A DNA stretch of 25,307 nucleotides from Muribaculaceae bacterium (GTDB lineage: Bacteria; Bacteroidota; Bacteroidia; Bacteroidales; Muribaculaceae). Positions 14,533 through 23,128 of the stretch are shown one piece after another. The DNA is taken from NCBI GenBank assembly GCA_009775355.1, contig VSPN01000040.1:1-25307 (forward strand). The letters are read 5' to 3'. Made by a program: the position numbers and the translations under genes. The first letter of the stretch is position 1. Each line of letters begins with the position of its first letter. The notes under the pieces are model-generated. The model ran no database searches and was not told where the DNA came from. It was given only the letters and a program-made list of their open reading frames with translations.

Positions 14533-15182
14533 TTGTCATGACACCGCAGCACCCTGGCCGGAAAATCCTCGACCATCTGCATATTGTGAGTTGCCATGAG
14601 CACGCTTGTACCCTCGCCGGCAAGACGATGGAGCAGACTTACGATCTGATAGCCAGTCTGCGGATCGAGGTTTCCCGTCGGCTCGTCGGCAAGAATCAGC
14701 TTCGGGCGGTTGAGCAGGGCGCGTGCGATCACGATGCGCTGCTGCTCGCCGCCGCTGAGCTCGTGGGGCATCTTGTAGCCCTTGTTCTCCATGCCGACAG
14801 CCTTCAGCACCTCTCCGATGCGGTCTTCCATCTCAGCTTTCGACTTCCAGCCTGTAGCCTCAAGCACAAACCTCAGATTTGCCATGGCCGACCGGTCCTG
14901 AAGCAACTGGAAATCCTGAAACACGATACCCATGCTGCGGCGCAGAAAAGGAATCCGCTTCTTCTTCATCGACAGAAGATCAAACCCGAGCACCTCGGCC
15001 TTCTCGCCCGACGGCACGGGCACATCGGCATACATCGTTTTCATAAGCGAGCTTTTGCCACTGCCGACACGTCCGACAAGATAGCAGAACTCCCCTTCCG
15101 AAATCTGAAAAGTCACATCATGGAGCACCATGCGCTCTGCACGGTCAACCTCCACATTTTTATAATCTATTATAACACTCAT
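14514..15182 (-). CDS. ftsE: FtsE-like ABC transporter ATP-binding protein
   Basis: A 222-aa ABC ATPase. Walker A is G37RVGSGKSS45, the Q-loop is FQDFQ near 88-92, the signature is L142SGGEQQR149, Walker B is LILADEPTG at 162-170, and the H-loop is ATHN. Length and overall sequence fit FtsE, the cytoplasmic ATPase that with FtsX links septal peptidoglycan hydrolases to the divisome. No ftsX is adjacent, which is common in Bacteroidales; a lipoprotein-release LolD-like ATPase is the alternative. It follows radA after 35 bp in the same direction, so it may be transcribed with it. Confidence 0.8.
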   Translation of the reverse strand: MSVIIDYKNVEVDRAERMVLHDVTFQISEGEFCYLVGRVGSGKSSLMKTMYADVPVPSGEKAEVLGFDLLSMKKKRIPFLRRSMGIVFQDFQLLQDRSAMANLRFVLEATGWKSKAEMEDRIGEVLKAVGMENKGYKMPHELSGGEQQRIVIARALLNRPKLILADEPTGNLDPQTGYQIVSLLHRLAGEGTSVLMATHNMQMVEDFPARVLRCHDKRLETS

Positions 15183-15217
15183 CCTTTTATTATTAATTCA
15201 TCAGCACCCTAAAATCG

Positions 15218-16585
15218 CTACTCGAACAGCGAGCGGAACATGTCGGTGACTTTGCCGACCTCTACGATGCGGATCGGAAAGCGGTCTTTGACCCCCTTGA
15301 GGTTGCCTGTGGGTATGTATATGGTCTCGAAACCGAGCTTGGCTGCCTCGGCCACTCGCTGCTCCATTCGCGTCACGGTGCGGATCTCGCCCGAAAGTCC
15401 GACCTCGCCGACAAATGCGGTGTGGCGCGGTATGGTGAGGTCGAAGTTCGACGACATCACCGCCGCCACAACAGCCAGGTCAATGGCCGGATCAACGATC
15501 TTCAGTCCGCCGGCCATGTTGAGAAACACGTCTTTCTGCCCGAGTTTGAAGCGGGCCCGCTTTTCAAGCACGGCCAGAAGCATGTTGAGACGCCGCTGGT
15601 CGAAACCGGTCACCGCCCGCTGCGGCGTGCCGTAGGCCGCCGATGACACAAGAGCCTGAACCTCGACCAGAAACGGTCTCGCGCCTTCGATAGTGACTCC
15701 GATCGCTATGCCGCTCATCTCCTCGTCGCGGTTGTCCGACAGCAGCATCTCCGACGGATTGCGCACCTCGCGGAGTCCGCGGGCCACCATCTCGTATATG
15801 CCGATCTCCGAGGTGGATCCGAAACGGTTCTTGATCGTGCGCAGAATACGGTAAAGATACTGCCGGTCGCCCTCGAACTGGAGCACGGTGTCGACAATGT
15901 GCTCAAGCACCTTGGGCCCGGCTATGGCGCCGTCCTTGTTGATATGACCGACAAGAATGACAGACACTCCCGACTCCTTGGCATATCGGAGAAGCGACGC
16001 GGCGCACTCGCGGACCTGCGACACACTCCCCGCCGCCGACTCGATGTCGGCCGAACAGATGGTCTGTATCGAATCGACCACAAGCAGTTCCGGCTTCACA
16101 TTCTCGATATGGGTGAAGATCGCGTCGAGAGCCGTCTCGCAGAGAATGAAAGTATTGTCCGACACCTTGCCGAGGCGGTCTGCGCGAAGCCGCAGCTGCG
16201 AGGCCGACTCTTCTCCCGACACATAGAGTATGCGCCGGTTGCGGATCGAGAGGATATTCTGCAGCAGCAGAGTCGACTTGCCGATGCCCGGCTCGCCGCC
16301 GATAAGCGTGAGACTTCCGGCCACAAGGCCGCCGCCGAGCACACGGTTGAGTTCCTCCGACGGCATGCGCATGCGCTGCTCCGAGGTAACCTCGATTTCC
16401 GAGAGACGCACAGGCGCGGTGCTTTTCACAAGCCGGCCGCGCGCACCCTTGGTCTGACGGGCGGGCACACGCTCCTCGACAAACGTGTTCCACTCGCCGC
16501 ACGACGGGCACTTCCCCAGCCATTTCGGCGAGTCATAGCCGCAACTGGAGCACATATAGGCGGTCTTGGTCTTCGGTGTAGCCAT
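15218..16585 (-). CDS. radA: DNA repair protein RadA
   Basis: A 455-aa RecA-related helicase that promotes branch migration in recombination intermediates. An N-terminal zinc finger (Cys12-x2-Cys15 and Cys26-x2-Cys29, MCSSCGYDSPKWLGKCPSCGEW), a P-loop GEPGIGKST at 97-105, the Walker B strand LLVVDSIQT at about 167-175, the RadA-specific KNRFG at 252-256, and a C-terminal Lon-like domain (PAIDLAVVAAVMSSNFD; SGEIRTV) are all in the expected order. Length is normal. It starts a minus-strand unit with ftsE and diverges from mdh over a 200-bp intergenic region. Confidence 0.96.
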   Translation of the reverse strand: MATPKTKTAYMCSSCGYDSPKWLGKCPSCGEWNTFVEERVPARQTKGARGRLVKSTAPVRLSEIEVTSEQRMRMPSEELNRVLGGGLVAGSLTLIGGEPGIGKSTLLLQNILSIRNRRILYVSGEESASQLRLRADRLGKVSDNTFILCETALDAIFTHIENVKPELLVVDSIQTICSADIESAAGSVSQVRECAASLLRYAKESGVSVILVGHINKDGAIAGPKVLEHIVDTVLQFEGDRQYLYRILRTIKNRFGSTSEIGIYEMVARGLREVRNPSEMLLSDNRDEEMSGIAIGVTIEGARPFLVEVQALVSSAAYGTPQRAVTGFDQRRLNMLLAVLEKRARFKLGQKDVFLNMAGGLKIVDPAIDLAVVAAVMSSNFDLTIPRHTAFVGEVGLSGEIRTVTRMEQRVAEAAKLGFETIYIPTGNLKGVKDRFPIRIVEVGKVTDMFRSLFE

Positions 16586-16659
16586 ACTGAGAGAACAATC
16601 GGTTTGAAAAAATTTTTAAATATCGTCCACAAATTTACAAATTATTCTTGATTTTTCCT

Positions 16660-16667
16660 TATATTTG
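16660..16667 (+). promoter_or_regulatory. -7 box (TATATTTG) of mdh
   Basis: A perfect TAnnTTTG box 118 nt upstream of mdh. No TTTG is found at the expected -33 position. The leader of about 110 nt contains a 7-bp inverted repeat CGGAAAG / CTTTCCG. Confidence 0.5.
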
Positions 16668-16785
16668 CAAGCGGAAAGAACCAAACGCCCCTGACCGCAT
16701 TTATAACTTCGGAAAGCGGGATGAATCTTCTTTCCGGCCTGACGAATATCAAGAAAAAACATAACCCAATTTATCAAGAACAACT

Positions 16786-17799
16786 ATGAATTTCTTAACA
16801 GACGAGAAGCTGCTCATCGTCGGAGCAGCAGGTATGATCGGCTCTAACATGGCCCAGACAGCCATCATGATGGGTCTTACTCCCAACATCTGCCTTTACG
16901 ACCCCTATGCAAAAGGTCTCGAAGGTGTAGCCGAGGAACTTCTCCAGTGCGGTTTTGACGGTCTGAACCTGACCTTCACCGACGACATCGAGAAAGCATT
17001 CACCGACGCCAAATATATCGTATCTTCAGGCGGTGCTCCCCGCAAGGCAGGCATGACCCGCGAGGATCTTCTCGCCGGCAACTGCAAGATTGCCGAGGAC
17101 TTCGGCAAGAACGTCCGCAAATACTGCCCCGATGTAAAGCAGATCGTGGTGATCTTCAACCCGGCCGACATCACCGGTCTCGTGACACTTCTCTACTCTG
17201 GCGTCAAGCCCGGCCGTGTCACTACACTCGCGGCTCTCGACAGCACACGTCTGCGCAACGAGCTCGCCAAATACTTCAAGATCTCTCCCGACAAGGTGGT
17301 CAACGCCCGCACATATGGCGGCCACGGCGAGCAGATGGCAGTGTTCGCTTCGACCGTTACAGTTGACGGCAAGCCCCTCACCGAGCTTATCGCATCGGGC
17401 GCGATACCCGAGAAAGACTGGGAGGAACTGAAAGTTCGCGTCATCCAGGGCGGCAAGAACATCATCGAGCTCCGCGGCCGCAGCTCATTCCAGAGCCCCG
17501 CATACCTCTCGATCGAGATGATCGCTGCAGCCATGGGCGGCCCGGCGTTCAAATGGCCTGCAGGCGTATACGTGAACGACGAGAAGTTCCACAACATCAT
17601 GATGGCCATGGAGACCACAATCACAGCCGACGGCGCAACATTCCGTCCTGTGGAGGGCACTCCCGAGGAGCAGGCTGAGCTTGAGCAGAGCTACAAGCAC
17701 CTCTGCACCCTCCGCGACGAGGTGATCTCACTCGGCATCATGCCTCCGATCGAGAAATGGGGCGAACTCAATCCCTACATGCTCGAGAAGACTGTCTGA
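16786..17799 (+). CDS. mdh: Malate dehydrogenase (NAD-dependent)
   Basis: A 337-aa cytoplasmic dehydrogenase that reversibly reduces oxaloacetate to malate; in fermenting Bacteroidales it feeds the fumarate-succinate branch that also needs mutAB. The N-terminal NAD loop is G13AAGMIG19. Substrate-binding residues sit in APRKAGMTR (Arg86, Arg92), VIFNPAD (Asn125) and LDSTRLR (Asp152, Arg155), and the proton-relay His180 lies in TYGGHGE. The sequence is of the slightly long Bacteroidetes type. It is monocistronic, with its own -7 box and a strong terminator 22 bp after the stop. Confidence 0.94.
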   Translation: MNFLTDEKLLIVGAAGMIGSNMAQTAIMMGLTPNICLYDPYAKGLEGVAEELLQCGFDGLNLTFTDDIEKAFTDAKYIVSSGGAPRKAGMTREDLLAGNCKIAEDFGKNVRKYCPDVKQIVVIFNPADITGLVTLLYSGVKPGRVTTLAALDSTRLRNELAKYFKISPDKVVNARTYGGHGEQMAVFASTVTVDGKPLTELIASGAIPEKDWEELKVRVIQGGKNIIELRGRSSFQSPAYLSIEMIAAAMGGPAFKWPAGVYVNDEKFHNIMMAMETTITADGATFRPVEGTPEEQAELEQSYKHLCTLRDEVISLGIMPPIEKWGELNPYMLEKTV

Positions 17800-17820
17800 C
17801 CGACTGATCACGGATATCAT

Positions 17821-17857
17821 CAGAGGTGTCGCCCGTGGGGGCGACACCTCTGTTTTC
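17821..17857 (+). terminator. Intrinsic terminator of mdh
   Basis: A perfect 14-bp stem CAGAGGTGTCGCCC / GGGCGACACCTCTG with a GTGG loop, followed by TTTTC. Confidence 0.88.
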
Positions 17858-17989
17858 TGCATTCCCTGCCCCTTCAGAACCTTTTTCTATTTCCGGTGTT
17901 GGAATGTTGTAAGCCGGAGTGTCGGTTATCAACACGAGCTCCCAGTAAAAGAATACAGGGAGAGCTTGTTTAATAATAAATGTTGAATT

Positions 17990-18451
17990 ATGAAAAAACT
18001 TCTTTACCTATTGTTGCTGCTGCCTCTTGGTCTGCTCGGCGGATGCAGCGATGACGACGACCTTCCGAATGTAAACCTGTCTATCACATTCGATAATGCA
18101 GTGGTCGACGGATCTGTAATTTATGTGGTCAGCGGCACACCTCTTGAAATCACTTCGATATCGGCTACAGGCAACGGCTCAAAGGCTCTTGTGACATCGG
18201 CCACCTATTATTGGGACAATTTCAGGGTAGGCTGGAGTCCGCTTGCTCCGTTCAGTGCCACATTCGGGCCCTCTTACACAACGGAAGGCAACCATCTGCT
18301 CGGCATTTCAATGGAGATAGCACAGGAGGGAAAATCACTCGGTTTCACCGCCGTTACCTACAATTTGAAAGCTGTCGGCAGTGAAGACGATCTTCCGGAA
18401 GGGACAGAGCCCGGCACCGTGACAGTAAACTACACAGGCTCGGCAGACTGA
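17990..18451 (+). CDS. Surface lipoprotein of unknown function
   Basis: A 153-aa protein with a short signal peptide ending in lipobox LLGGC (Cys19), followed by SDDDDLPN, the acidic surface-export signal of Bacteroidetes lipoproteins. The mature part looks like a single beta-sandwich (VNLSITFDNAVVDGSVIYVVSG, TSATYYWDNFRVGWSPLAPFSATF, GNHLLGISMEIAQEGKSLGFTAVTYNLKAV) and ends in an acidic tail. No family was recognised beyond general Bacteroidales lipoprotein features. It stands alone between the mdh terminator and its own terminator at 18538-18568. Confidence 0.68.
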   Translation: MKKLLYLLLLLPLGLLGGCSDDDDLPNVNLSITFDNAVVDGSVIYVVSGTPLEITSISATGNGSKALVTSATYYWDNFRVGWSPLAPFSATFGPSYTTEGNHLLGISMEIAQEGKSLGFTAVTYNLKAVGSEDDLPEGTEPGTVTVNYTGSAD

Positions 18452-18537
18452 ACGCCGCCCCGCCTTAATGCGTCAGCCTCGTGACACTCTACAGAAAAGC
18501 GCGGGAAAGCCGTTACACTTCTTATTTGAAAACTTTC

Positions 18538-18568
18538 AATCCCGTTCCAGAACAATTGAAGCGGGATT
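18538..18568 (+). terminator. Terminator after the lipoprotein gene
   Basis: AATCCCG-TTC / GAA-g-CGGGATT stem with a single bulge, then TTCTTTG. Its tail contains the -33 TTTG (18572-18575) of the next promoter. Confidence 0.65.
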
Positions 18569-18571
18569 TTC

Positions 18572-18602
18572 TTTGTCATAACAGAGGATATTTGTAAATT
18601 TG
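18572..18602 (+). promoter_or_regulatory. Consensus promoter of the M48 peptidase gene
   Basis: TTTG at 18572-18575, 19-nt spacer, TAAATTTG at 18595-18602; full -33/-7 match. The leader to the ATG at 18681 is about 70 nt and A-rich. Confidence 0.65.
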
Positions 18603-18680
18603 CAGTCCGAATCACATCAGGAACACATCAGTAAAAAACAACAGAAAAAACTATACAACTATAAACAACACATACCAACT

Positions 18681-19496
18681 ATGAAGAAAACAGCAATCAG
18701 ACTTTTATCTCTTGCCTGCCTTCTGCTGGCCGCATCACCGGCATCGGCACAGTTCAATCTGAAGAAAGCCGCGAGCGCGGTCTCGAAAGGCGTGCAGGCT
18801 GCGACGCTTACAGACGCCCAGATGGCTGCTTATGTAAAGGAATCGGTAGATTGGATGGACAAGAACAATCCTGTCCTTCCTGAAGACAATCCCTACACCA
18901 TACGTCTTCGCAAACTCACTGACGGACTCAAGGAAGCAGACGGTATTCCATTGAATTTCAAGGTCTATCACGTGATCGATGTGAACGCGTTCGCATGTCC
19001 CGACGGCAGTGTCCGCGTTTTCTCCTCTCTGATGGACATCATGGACGACAATGAGCTGATGGGAGTAATCGGCCACGAGATTGGCCATGTACTGAAGCAC
19101 CACAGCAAAAAAGCGTTCCGCACCGAACTTCTCACCGGTGCGCTCAAAGACGCAGTGTCGTCTACGGGCGGCGTGGCCGCCGCACTGACCGACTCGCAGC
19201 TCGGGGCGCTCGGCGAGTGCCTCATCAACGCCAAGTATTCTCAGAAGCAGGAGAAAGAGGCTGACGACTGCGGCTATGATTTCCTCAAATCTAACGGTCG
19301 CAACCCGTGGGGAATCGCCATGTCGTTCGAGAAACTGATGAGCCTTGAGGAGCAGAACGGCGGCGCAAAGGCAAGTGCCATCGACAAGATGTTCTCATCG
19401 CATCCGGAGACAAAAGAGCGCATCAAACGTATGTCGGAGCGTGCCACAAAAGATGGTTTCTCACGCCCCGAAAGCACTGCAACCGAAAACAAGTGA
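18681..19496 (+). CDS. M48-family zinc metalloprotease, secreted
   Basis: A 271-aa protein with a signal peptide (RLLSLACLLLAASPASA, cleavage near residue 23) and an M48 catalytic core. HEIGH at 132-136 gives two zinc ligands and the catalytic Glu133, and QEKEADDCGYD at 190-200 supplies the third ligand. A typical later block SSHPETKERI follows. There is no lipobox, so it is likely periplasmic. Relatives (BepA/LoiP-like) do quality control of outer-membrane proteins; that role is inference here. The start at 18681 was chosen because the upstream extension is polar and crosses the promoter. It is monocistronic. Confidence 0.85.
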   Translation: MKKTAIRLLSLACLLLAASPASAQFNLKKAASAVSKGVQAATLTDAQMAAYVKESVDWMDKNNPVLPEDNPYTIRLRKLTDGLKEADGIPLNFKVYHVIDVNAFACPDGSVRVFSSLMDIMDDNELMGVIGHEIGHVLKHHSKKAFRTELLTGALKDAVSSTGGVAAALTDSQLGALGECLINAKYSQKQEKEADDCGYDFLKSNGRNPWGIAMSFEKLMSLEEQNGGAKASAIDKMFSSHPETKERIKRMSERATKDGFSRPESTATENK

Positions 19497-19525
19497 TCTG
19501 ACGGCCTTCGCCGACAGACAATCCC

Positions 19526-19573
19526 AAAATGACATAGGCCGGTGATCTGATGATCTCCGGCCTATGTCATTTT
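19526..19573. terminator. Bidirectional terminator between M48 gene and DUF4491 gene
   Basis: A perfect 17-bp stem (19526-19542 with 19557-19573; core GACATAGGCCGG / CCGGCCTATGTC) with a 14-nt loop, A-run on the left and T-run on the right. It serves both convergent genes. Confidence 0.88.
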
Positions 19574-19587
19574 TTCTAACCTGATTA

Positions 19588-19935
19588 TCAGCGGCGGCCA
19601 CCTCCGTCATCACCCGATGCAGACTTTCTGTCGGATCGTTTCGGATTTGCTGGAAACCAACCTTTGCGCACCCGCTCGACCTGCTCGTTGACCTCATGTA
19701 TGCTCCAGAAGCAACTGAACGCCGTCACACCGAGAAGAGCGGACCCCATTGTGGATTCAACTACAAGCGTCATGGCAAGAAAGATAATACCGGCCACCAG
19801 AAAAGTCCATTTGATGCGCGCGCCGAAGTAGTACTCCCCTTTTATGACAAAAGGGTGAAAAATTCCGATTATAAGAAATGTGCAGAGACCGATCACAAGT
19901 CCCTCCAGATTGTATTGCAAAAGAAACTCCATCAT
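19588..19935 (-). CDS. DUF4491 family membrane protein
   Basis: A 115-aa protein with three hydrophobic helices (about 9-28, 38-55, 58-75) and the family blocks GIFHPFVIKGEYYFG, SALLGVTAFSCFWSIHEVNEQVERVRKGWFPANPKR. DUF4491 is a small inner-membrane family common in Bacteroidetes and Firmicutes; its function is unknown. The basic, glycine-rich tail (SDRKSASGDDGGGRR) is extra. The start is at one of two adjacent ATG codons (19935 or 19932); a longer frame to 19980 lacks family-like sequence. A 17-bp inverted repeat lies upstream. Confidence 0.8.
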   Translation of the reverse strand: MMEFLLQYNLEGLVIGLCTFLIIGIFHPFVIKGEYYFGARIKWTFLVAGIIFLAMTLVVESTMGSALLGVTAFSCFWSIHEVNEQVERVRKGWFPANPKRSDRKSASGDDGGGRR

Positions 19936-19991
19936 AGCAGTTTGTAATAAGCAAAATTTAAACTGTTTGACCGACATCATCAGAATGTCAG

Positions 19992-20129
19992 CCTGTTTAC
20001 TACGGCAGAATCCTGCTGTAGTAAACAGGAAATGAACCGCTAAATTAATAAATAATTTTCACAGACCGAAATCTGCGACAAAATCCGCGATAACTATGCA
20101 TAAAAAAATTGTCATTAAACCGATTTTTT
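19992..20129. repeat. 17-bp inverted repeat in the DUF4491-SPFH divergent region
   Basis: The left arm CCTGTTTACTACGGCAG at 19992-20008 pairs with CTGCTGTAGTAAACAGG at 20013-20029 over a 4-nt loop, with one G-U pair. No T-run follows on either strand, so it is probably not a terminator. The rest of the span, to 20129, is AT-rich without structure. It may be an mRNA leader hairpin of the minus-strand gene or an operator. Confidence 0.55.
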
Positions 20130-20139
20130 TGTAAATTTG
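20109..20139 (+). promoter_or_regulatory. Promoter of the SPFH gene
   Basis: TTGT at 20109-20112, then TAAATTTG at 20132-20139 with a 19-nt spacer. The leader is about 20 nt. Confidence 0.55.
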
Positions 20140-20166
20140 ACCACATAACCAACAAAGCATCCGATC

Positions 20167-21129
20167 ATGGACACTAACGACAGAATTTCAGAAAAAGATC
20201 GAGACCGCTCCGACGGCCATGAGTATGAATACAGGGGAGCCTGCATCAACGGGTTTCTCATGATATTCGTCACTTTCATCCTGCTTCCGGCCCTTATGGC
20301 TCTTACCATAATATATGGTGGAGATGATAACCCGGTAATATCGGTGGGCGTGACGATGCCCCTGTTTATTCTTTTCGTGCTTGGATGTGTAGGATACTTC
20401 ACCCAAGAGCCGAATGTGGCGCGTGTAATGATTTTTTTCGGCAAGTACAAGGGCACATGCCGCAAGGTAGGTTACTACTGGGTCAATCCGTTCATGAGCC
20501 GCAAGAAACTCTCTATGCGCATCCGTAATATGGACATTGAGCCGATCAAGGTCAACGACAAGATCGGCAACCCGGTGCTGATCGGCATGGTTCTGGTGTG
20601 GAAGATCAGAGACACATATAAAGTAGTGTTCGATCTCGACTCGCAGAGCCTCGGTGCGCAGGGAGGCATCAACAACGCAGCGCTCTCCAACTTCGTGCGC
20701 ATACAGAGCGACGCCGCGCTGCGCGAGGTGACCGGCCACTATGCCTACGACAACACCGACGCCGACAACGCCGACGAACTGACACTGCGCGACTCCGGCA
20801 GCCAGATCAGCGAGATGCTCGAAAGGAAGATCAACGAACGCCTGGCCATGGCCGGCATCGAGGTGGTCGAGGCCCGGATCAACTATCTTGCCTACGCGCC
20901 CGAGATCGCGGCTGTGATGCTCCGCCGCCAGCAGGCGTCGGCCATAATAACTGCCCGCGAGAAGATCGTGGAAGGCGCGGTGTCAATGGTCGACATGGCT
21001 CTTCGCACTCTCGACGAGAAGCAGGTGGTGACTCTGAGCAACGAGCAGAAGGCCGCCATGGTCGGCAATCTGCTCGCCGTGCTTTGCGCCGACGAGCCAC
21101 TCACGCCCACACTCAACGCCACGGTCTAA
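20167..21129 (+). CDS. SPFH/Band 7 domain membrane protein
   Basis: A 320-aa protein with a charged N-terminus, two membrane helices (about 26-50 and 57-78) and an SPFH domain starting near PNVARVMIFFGKYKGTCRKVGYYWVNPF. The core continues through IGNPVLIGMVLVWKIRDTYKVVFD and SDAALREVTGHY, and ends in a helical stretch (EIAAVMLRRQQASAIITAREKIVEGAV). Such prohibitin/stomatin-like proteins form ring-like membrane scaffolds that affect protease and ion-channel partners. The gene converges on a channel gene with a 4-nt overlap of stop codons. Partners cannot be told from sequence. Confidence 0.85.
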   Translation: MDTNDRISEKDRDRSDGHEYEYRGACINGFLMIFVTFILLPALMALTIIYGGDDNPVISVGVTMPLFILFVLGCVGYFTQEPNVARVMIFFGKYKGTCRKVGYYWVNPFMSRKKLSMRIRNMDIEPIKVNDKIGNPVLIGMVLVWKIRDTYKVVFDLDSQSLGAQGGINNAALSNFVRIQSDAALREVTGHYAYDNTDADNADELTLRDSGSQISEMLERKINERLAMAGIEVVEARINYLAYAPEIAAVMLRRQQASAIITAREKIVEGAVSMVDMALRTLDEKQVVTLSNEQKAAMVGNLLAVLCADEPLTPTLNATV

Positions 21130-21923
21130 TCAGCGCCGACGAAAGCCGCGCCGTCATCATCATGTGAAGAAGCAGCCTCCGGGTGCTTCTTCACATATCT
21201 TTTATAGGCGGCCACGATCGAGGCGTCGTTCTGCGGATTCTCGTTGCGCTTGGTCAGAAGGTTGGTCACATAGACAGTGAAGATCGGGAACATCATCATG
21301 CCCAGAGCGGCGAGAAGCACCGAGAGCACGCGCCCCACACCGGTGACCGCCACAATGTTCGACCCTACGGTGGTCACGTCCATGGCTGCCCACCACAAAG
21401 CGTCTTCATAGTGCCGCACCTGCGGGTTGACCCCGTGCTCGAACAGATAGAAAGTCAGACTCGCGAAATATACAGTCGAGAACAGAGTGATTATATAGGA
21501 GAAGAAAAGACCTGTGGCCTTGTTGGATGTGAACCACCCCACCACTATCGCCATGGCATATCCGCCGCGGATCAGCGGCATGTAGCGTATCAGGTAGTCA
21601 AGTTCCCTTGAGACATGCCAGCCGTAATGGAAAATTATGGCCTGATACGGCACGGCCACTATCAGGAAGATTATATGGGTGACAAGATAGTGCCGCCTGT
21701 TGTCAGACAGGATCAGTTCGATGAAGAAGTCAGCCATGAAAACAATGCATATCCAGAACTGCCACTTCTGAAAGCGCGGCTGCACGTAGAACTCGACTCC
21801 GTTGAAAGTGTCGATCGAGATCATGACAATCAGCAGAACCGACAGCAGGAGAATGATGATGTGAAGGATGATGAAGATTCCCTTTTTGCGGAAAAACTCA
21901 TTAAGTTGTCTTGCATTCGCCAT
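21126..21923 (-). CDS. Potassium-channel-like ion transporter with altered filter
   Basis: A 265-aa membrane protein with about six helices (near 15-38, 54-72, 80-100, 117-131, 138-162 and 196-222) and a pore loop ALWWAAMDVTTVGSNIVAV. The filter TTVGSN at 184-189 replaces the usual TTVGYG. The fourth helix region (YLIRYMPLIRGGY) has only three arginines, so voltage sensing is doubtful. The overall plan is a voltage-gated-like ion channel of the Bacteroidetes type. The start was chosen at the ATG at 21923 (MANARQLNEFF) because the upstream part of the frame is polar and unlike a membrane protein. Ion selectivity is unclear because of the changed filter. Confidence 0.75.
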   Translation of the reverse strand: MANARQLNEFFRKKGIFIILHIIILLLSVLLIVMISIDTFNGVEFYVQPRFQKWQFWICIVFMADFFIELILSDNRRHYLVTHIIFLIVAVPYQAIIFHYGWHVSRELDYLIRYMPLIRGGYAMAIVVGWFTSNKATGLFFSYIITLFSTVYFASLTFYLFEHGVNPQVRHYEDALWWAAMDVTTVGSNIVAVTGVGRVLSVLLAALGMMMFPIFTVYVTNLLTKRNENPQNDASIVAAYKRYVKKHPEAASSHDDDGAAFVGAD

Positions 21924-21987
21924 GTGACAGATGTATTTGGCAGCGGTACAGGGGGCGTTTCCTTTCACGACCCTGCCCGCCTCTAAA

Positions 21988-22002
21988 CTACTTTTTAAGT
22001 AG
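21988..22002. promoter_or_regulatory. Small palindrome between divergent channel and urea transporter genes
   Basis: CTACTT-TTT-AAGTAG, a 6-bp inverted repeat in the 192-bp region between the two divergent genes. It could be an operator, but the evidence is slight. No clear consensus promoter was found in this region. Confidence 0.25.
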
Positions 22003-22115
22003 AACGTTTATAGAATATAAGAGTTCAGACACCCGCCCGACGATTACTGACATGCTGCCGGAAAGCCGGTATCTGAAGCAATGCTTCCACGAAAAACACA
22101 CTAAAAACATACAAA

Positions 22116-23123
22116 ATGGCTCAACTGTACACGCTGCGTCTTGCAGCAAAAGACTTTCCCCGCACATGCCTCAGAGGCTTAGGGCAGGTGATGTTTCAGG
22201 ATAATATGTGGACCGGTCTGCTCTTCCTCGCCGGCATCATATGGGGAGCCTATGAGGAAGGGCTCGGAGTCGTGGCCTGGGGACTCGTGGTCGGAACGGT
22301 CGTTTCGACACTGACAGGCTACATACTACAGCTACCGGATCAGAACGGCGCCAACGGACTGTGGGGATTCAACGGCTGTCTGGTCGGCGCCGCGTTCCCG
22401 ACATTCATGGGCGACACGGTGTGGATGTGGATAGCCCTCATACTGTGTTCGGCGTTCTCGACATGGGTTCGTACGGGCATGGATAACGTGCTCGGACGGT
22501 GGAAGATGAGTTCCTTCACCTTCCCGTTCGTACTCTCCACCTACTTCTTCCTGCTGGCGTCGAGGCTTTTCGCCAACATGCCGCCTGAATTCATGGGTTC
22601 ACCCGAACTTCCTGTGGGCGACGGCGGCACACTGGCTGCCGGATTCGGCGATCTCACAGTCTACTGGCTCAAGGGAATAGCGCAGATATTCCTCATCAAC
22701 TCCTGGGTGACAGGACTCTTTTTCCTCGCCGGGCTGGCGGTGGGCAGCATCCGCGCTGCCGTGTGGGCCGCCATCTCCTCGGCAGTCGCACTGCTTGTGG
22801 TGATCGTATGGAAAGGCCCGGCTCACGACATAGCCGACGGACTCTATGGATTCAGCGCCGTGCTGACAGGCATCGCACTCGGAGCCACCTACTGCAACAA
22901 TTCCTGGAAGACATGGATCTGGACATTGCTCGGAGTGATAATGACAGTATTCATACAGGCCGCCATGAACGCTTTCTTCTCGCCGATGGGCCTGCCGACA
23001 CTGACCGGACCTTTCTGCGTGGCGACATGGTTGTTCCTCTTCCCCGATTTCAGTTTCTTCGCGCCAAAGGCTGTGGCAGCCAAGCCGGAAGCGGCCAAGC
23101 CTGATCCGCAACCACAAAAATAA
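22116..23123 (+). CDS. Urea transporter (UT family)
   Basis: A 335-aa integral membrane protein with the two-fold pseudo-repeat of urea channels. The first half has NMWTGLLFLAGIIWG, LQLPDQNGANGLWGFNGCLVGAAF; the second has NSWVTGLFFLAGLAVG, DIADGLYGFSAVLTGIALG. The signature LPxxTxPF is present at about 293-300 (LPTLTGPF). UT channels pass urea down its gradient for use as a nitrogen source, which in the gut is host-derived. No urease genes are in the window. An MFS gene starts 5 bp after its stop, so the two form an operon. The tail (AKPEAAKPDPQPQK) is low-complexity. Confidence 0.85.
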   Translation: MAQLYTLRLAAKDFPRTCLRGLGQVMFQDNMWTGLLFLAGIIWGAYEEGLGVVAWGLVVGTVVSTLTGYILQLPDQNGANGLWGFNGCLVGAAFPTFMGDTVWMWIALILCSAFSTWVRTGMDNVLGRWKMSSFTFPFVLSTYFFLLASRLFANMPPEFMGSPELPVGDGGTLAAGFGDLTVYWLKGIAQIFLINSWVTGLFFLAGLAVGSIRAAVWAAISSAVALLVVIVWKGPAHDIADGLYGFSAVLTGIALGATYCNNSWKTWIWTLLGVIMTVFIQAAMNAFFSPMGLPTLTGPFCVATWLFLFPDFSFFAPKAVAAKPEAAKPDPQPQK

Positions 23124-23128
23124 CTGCA

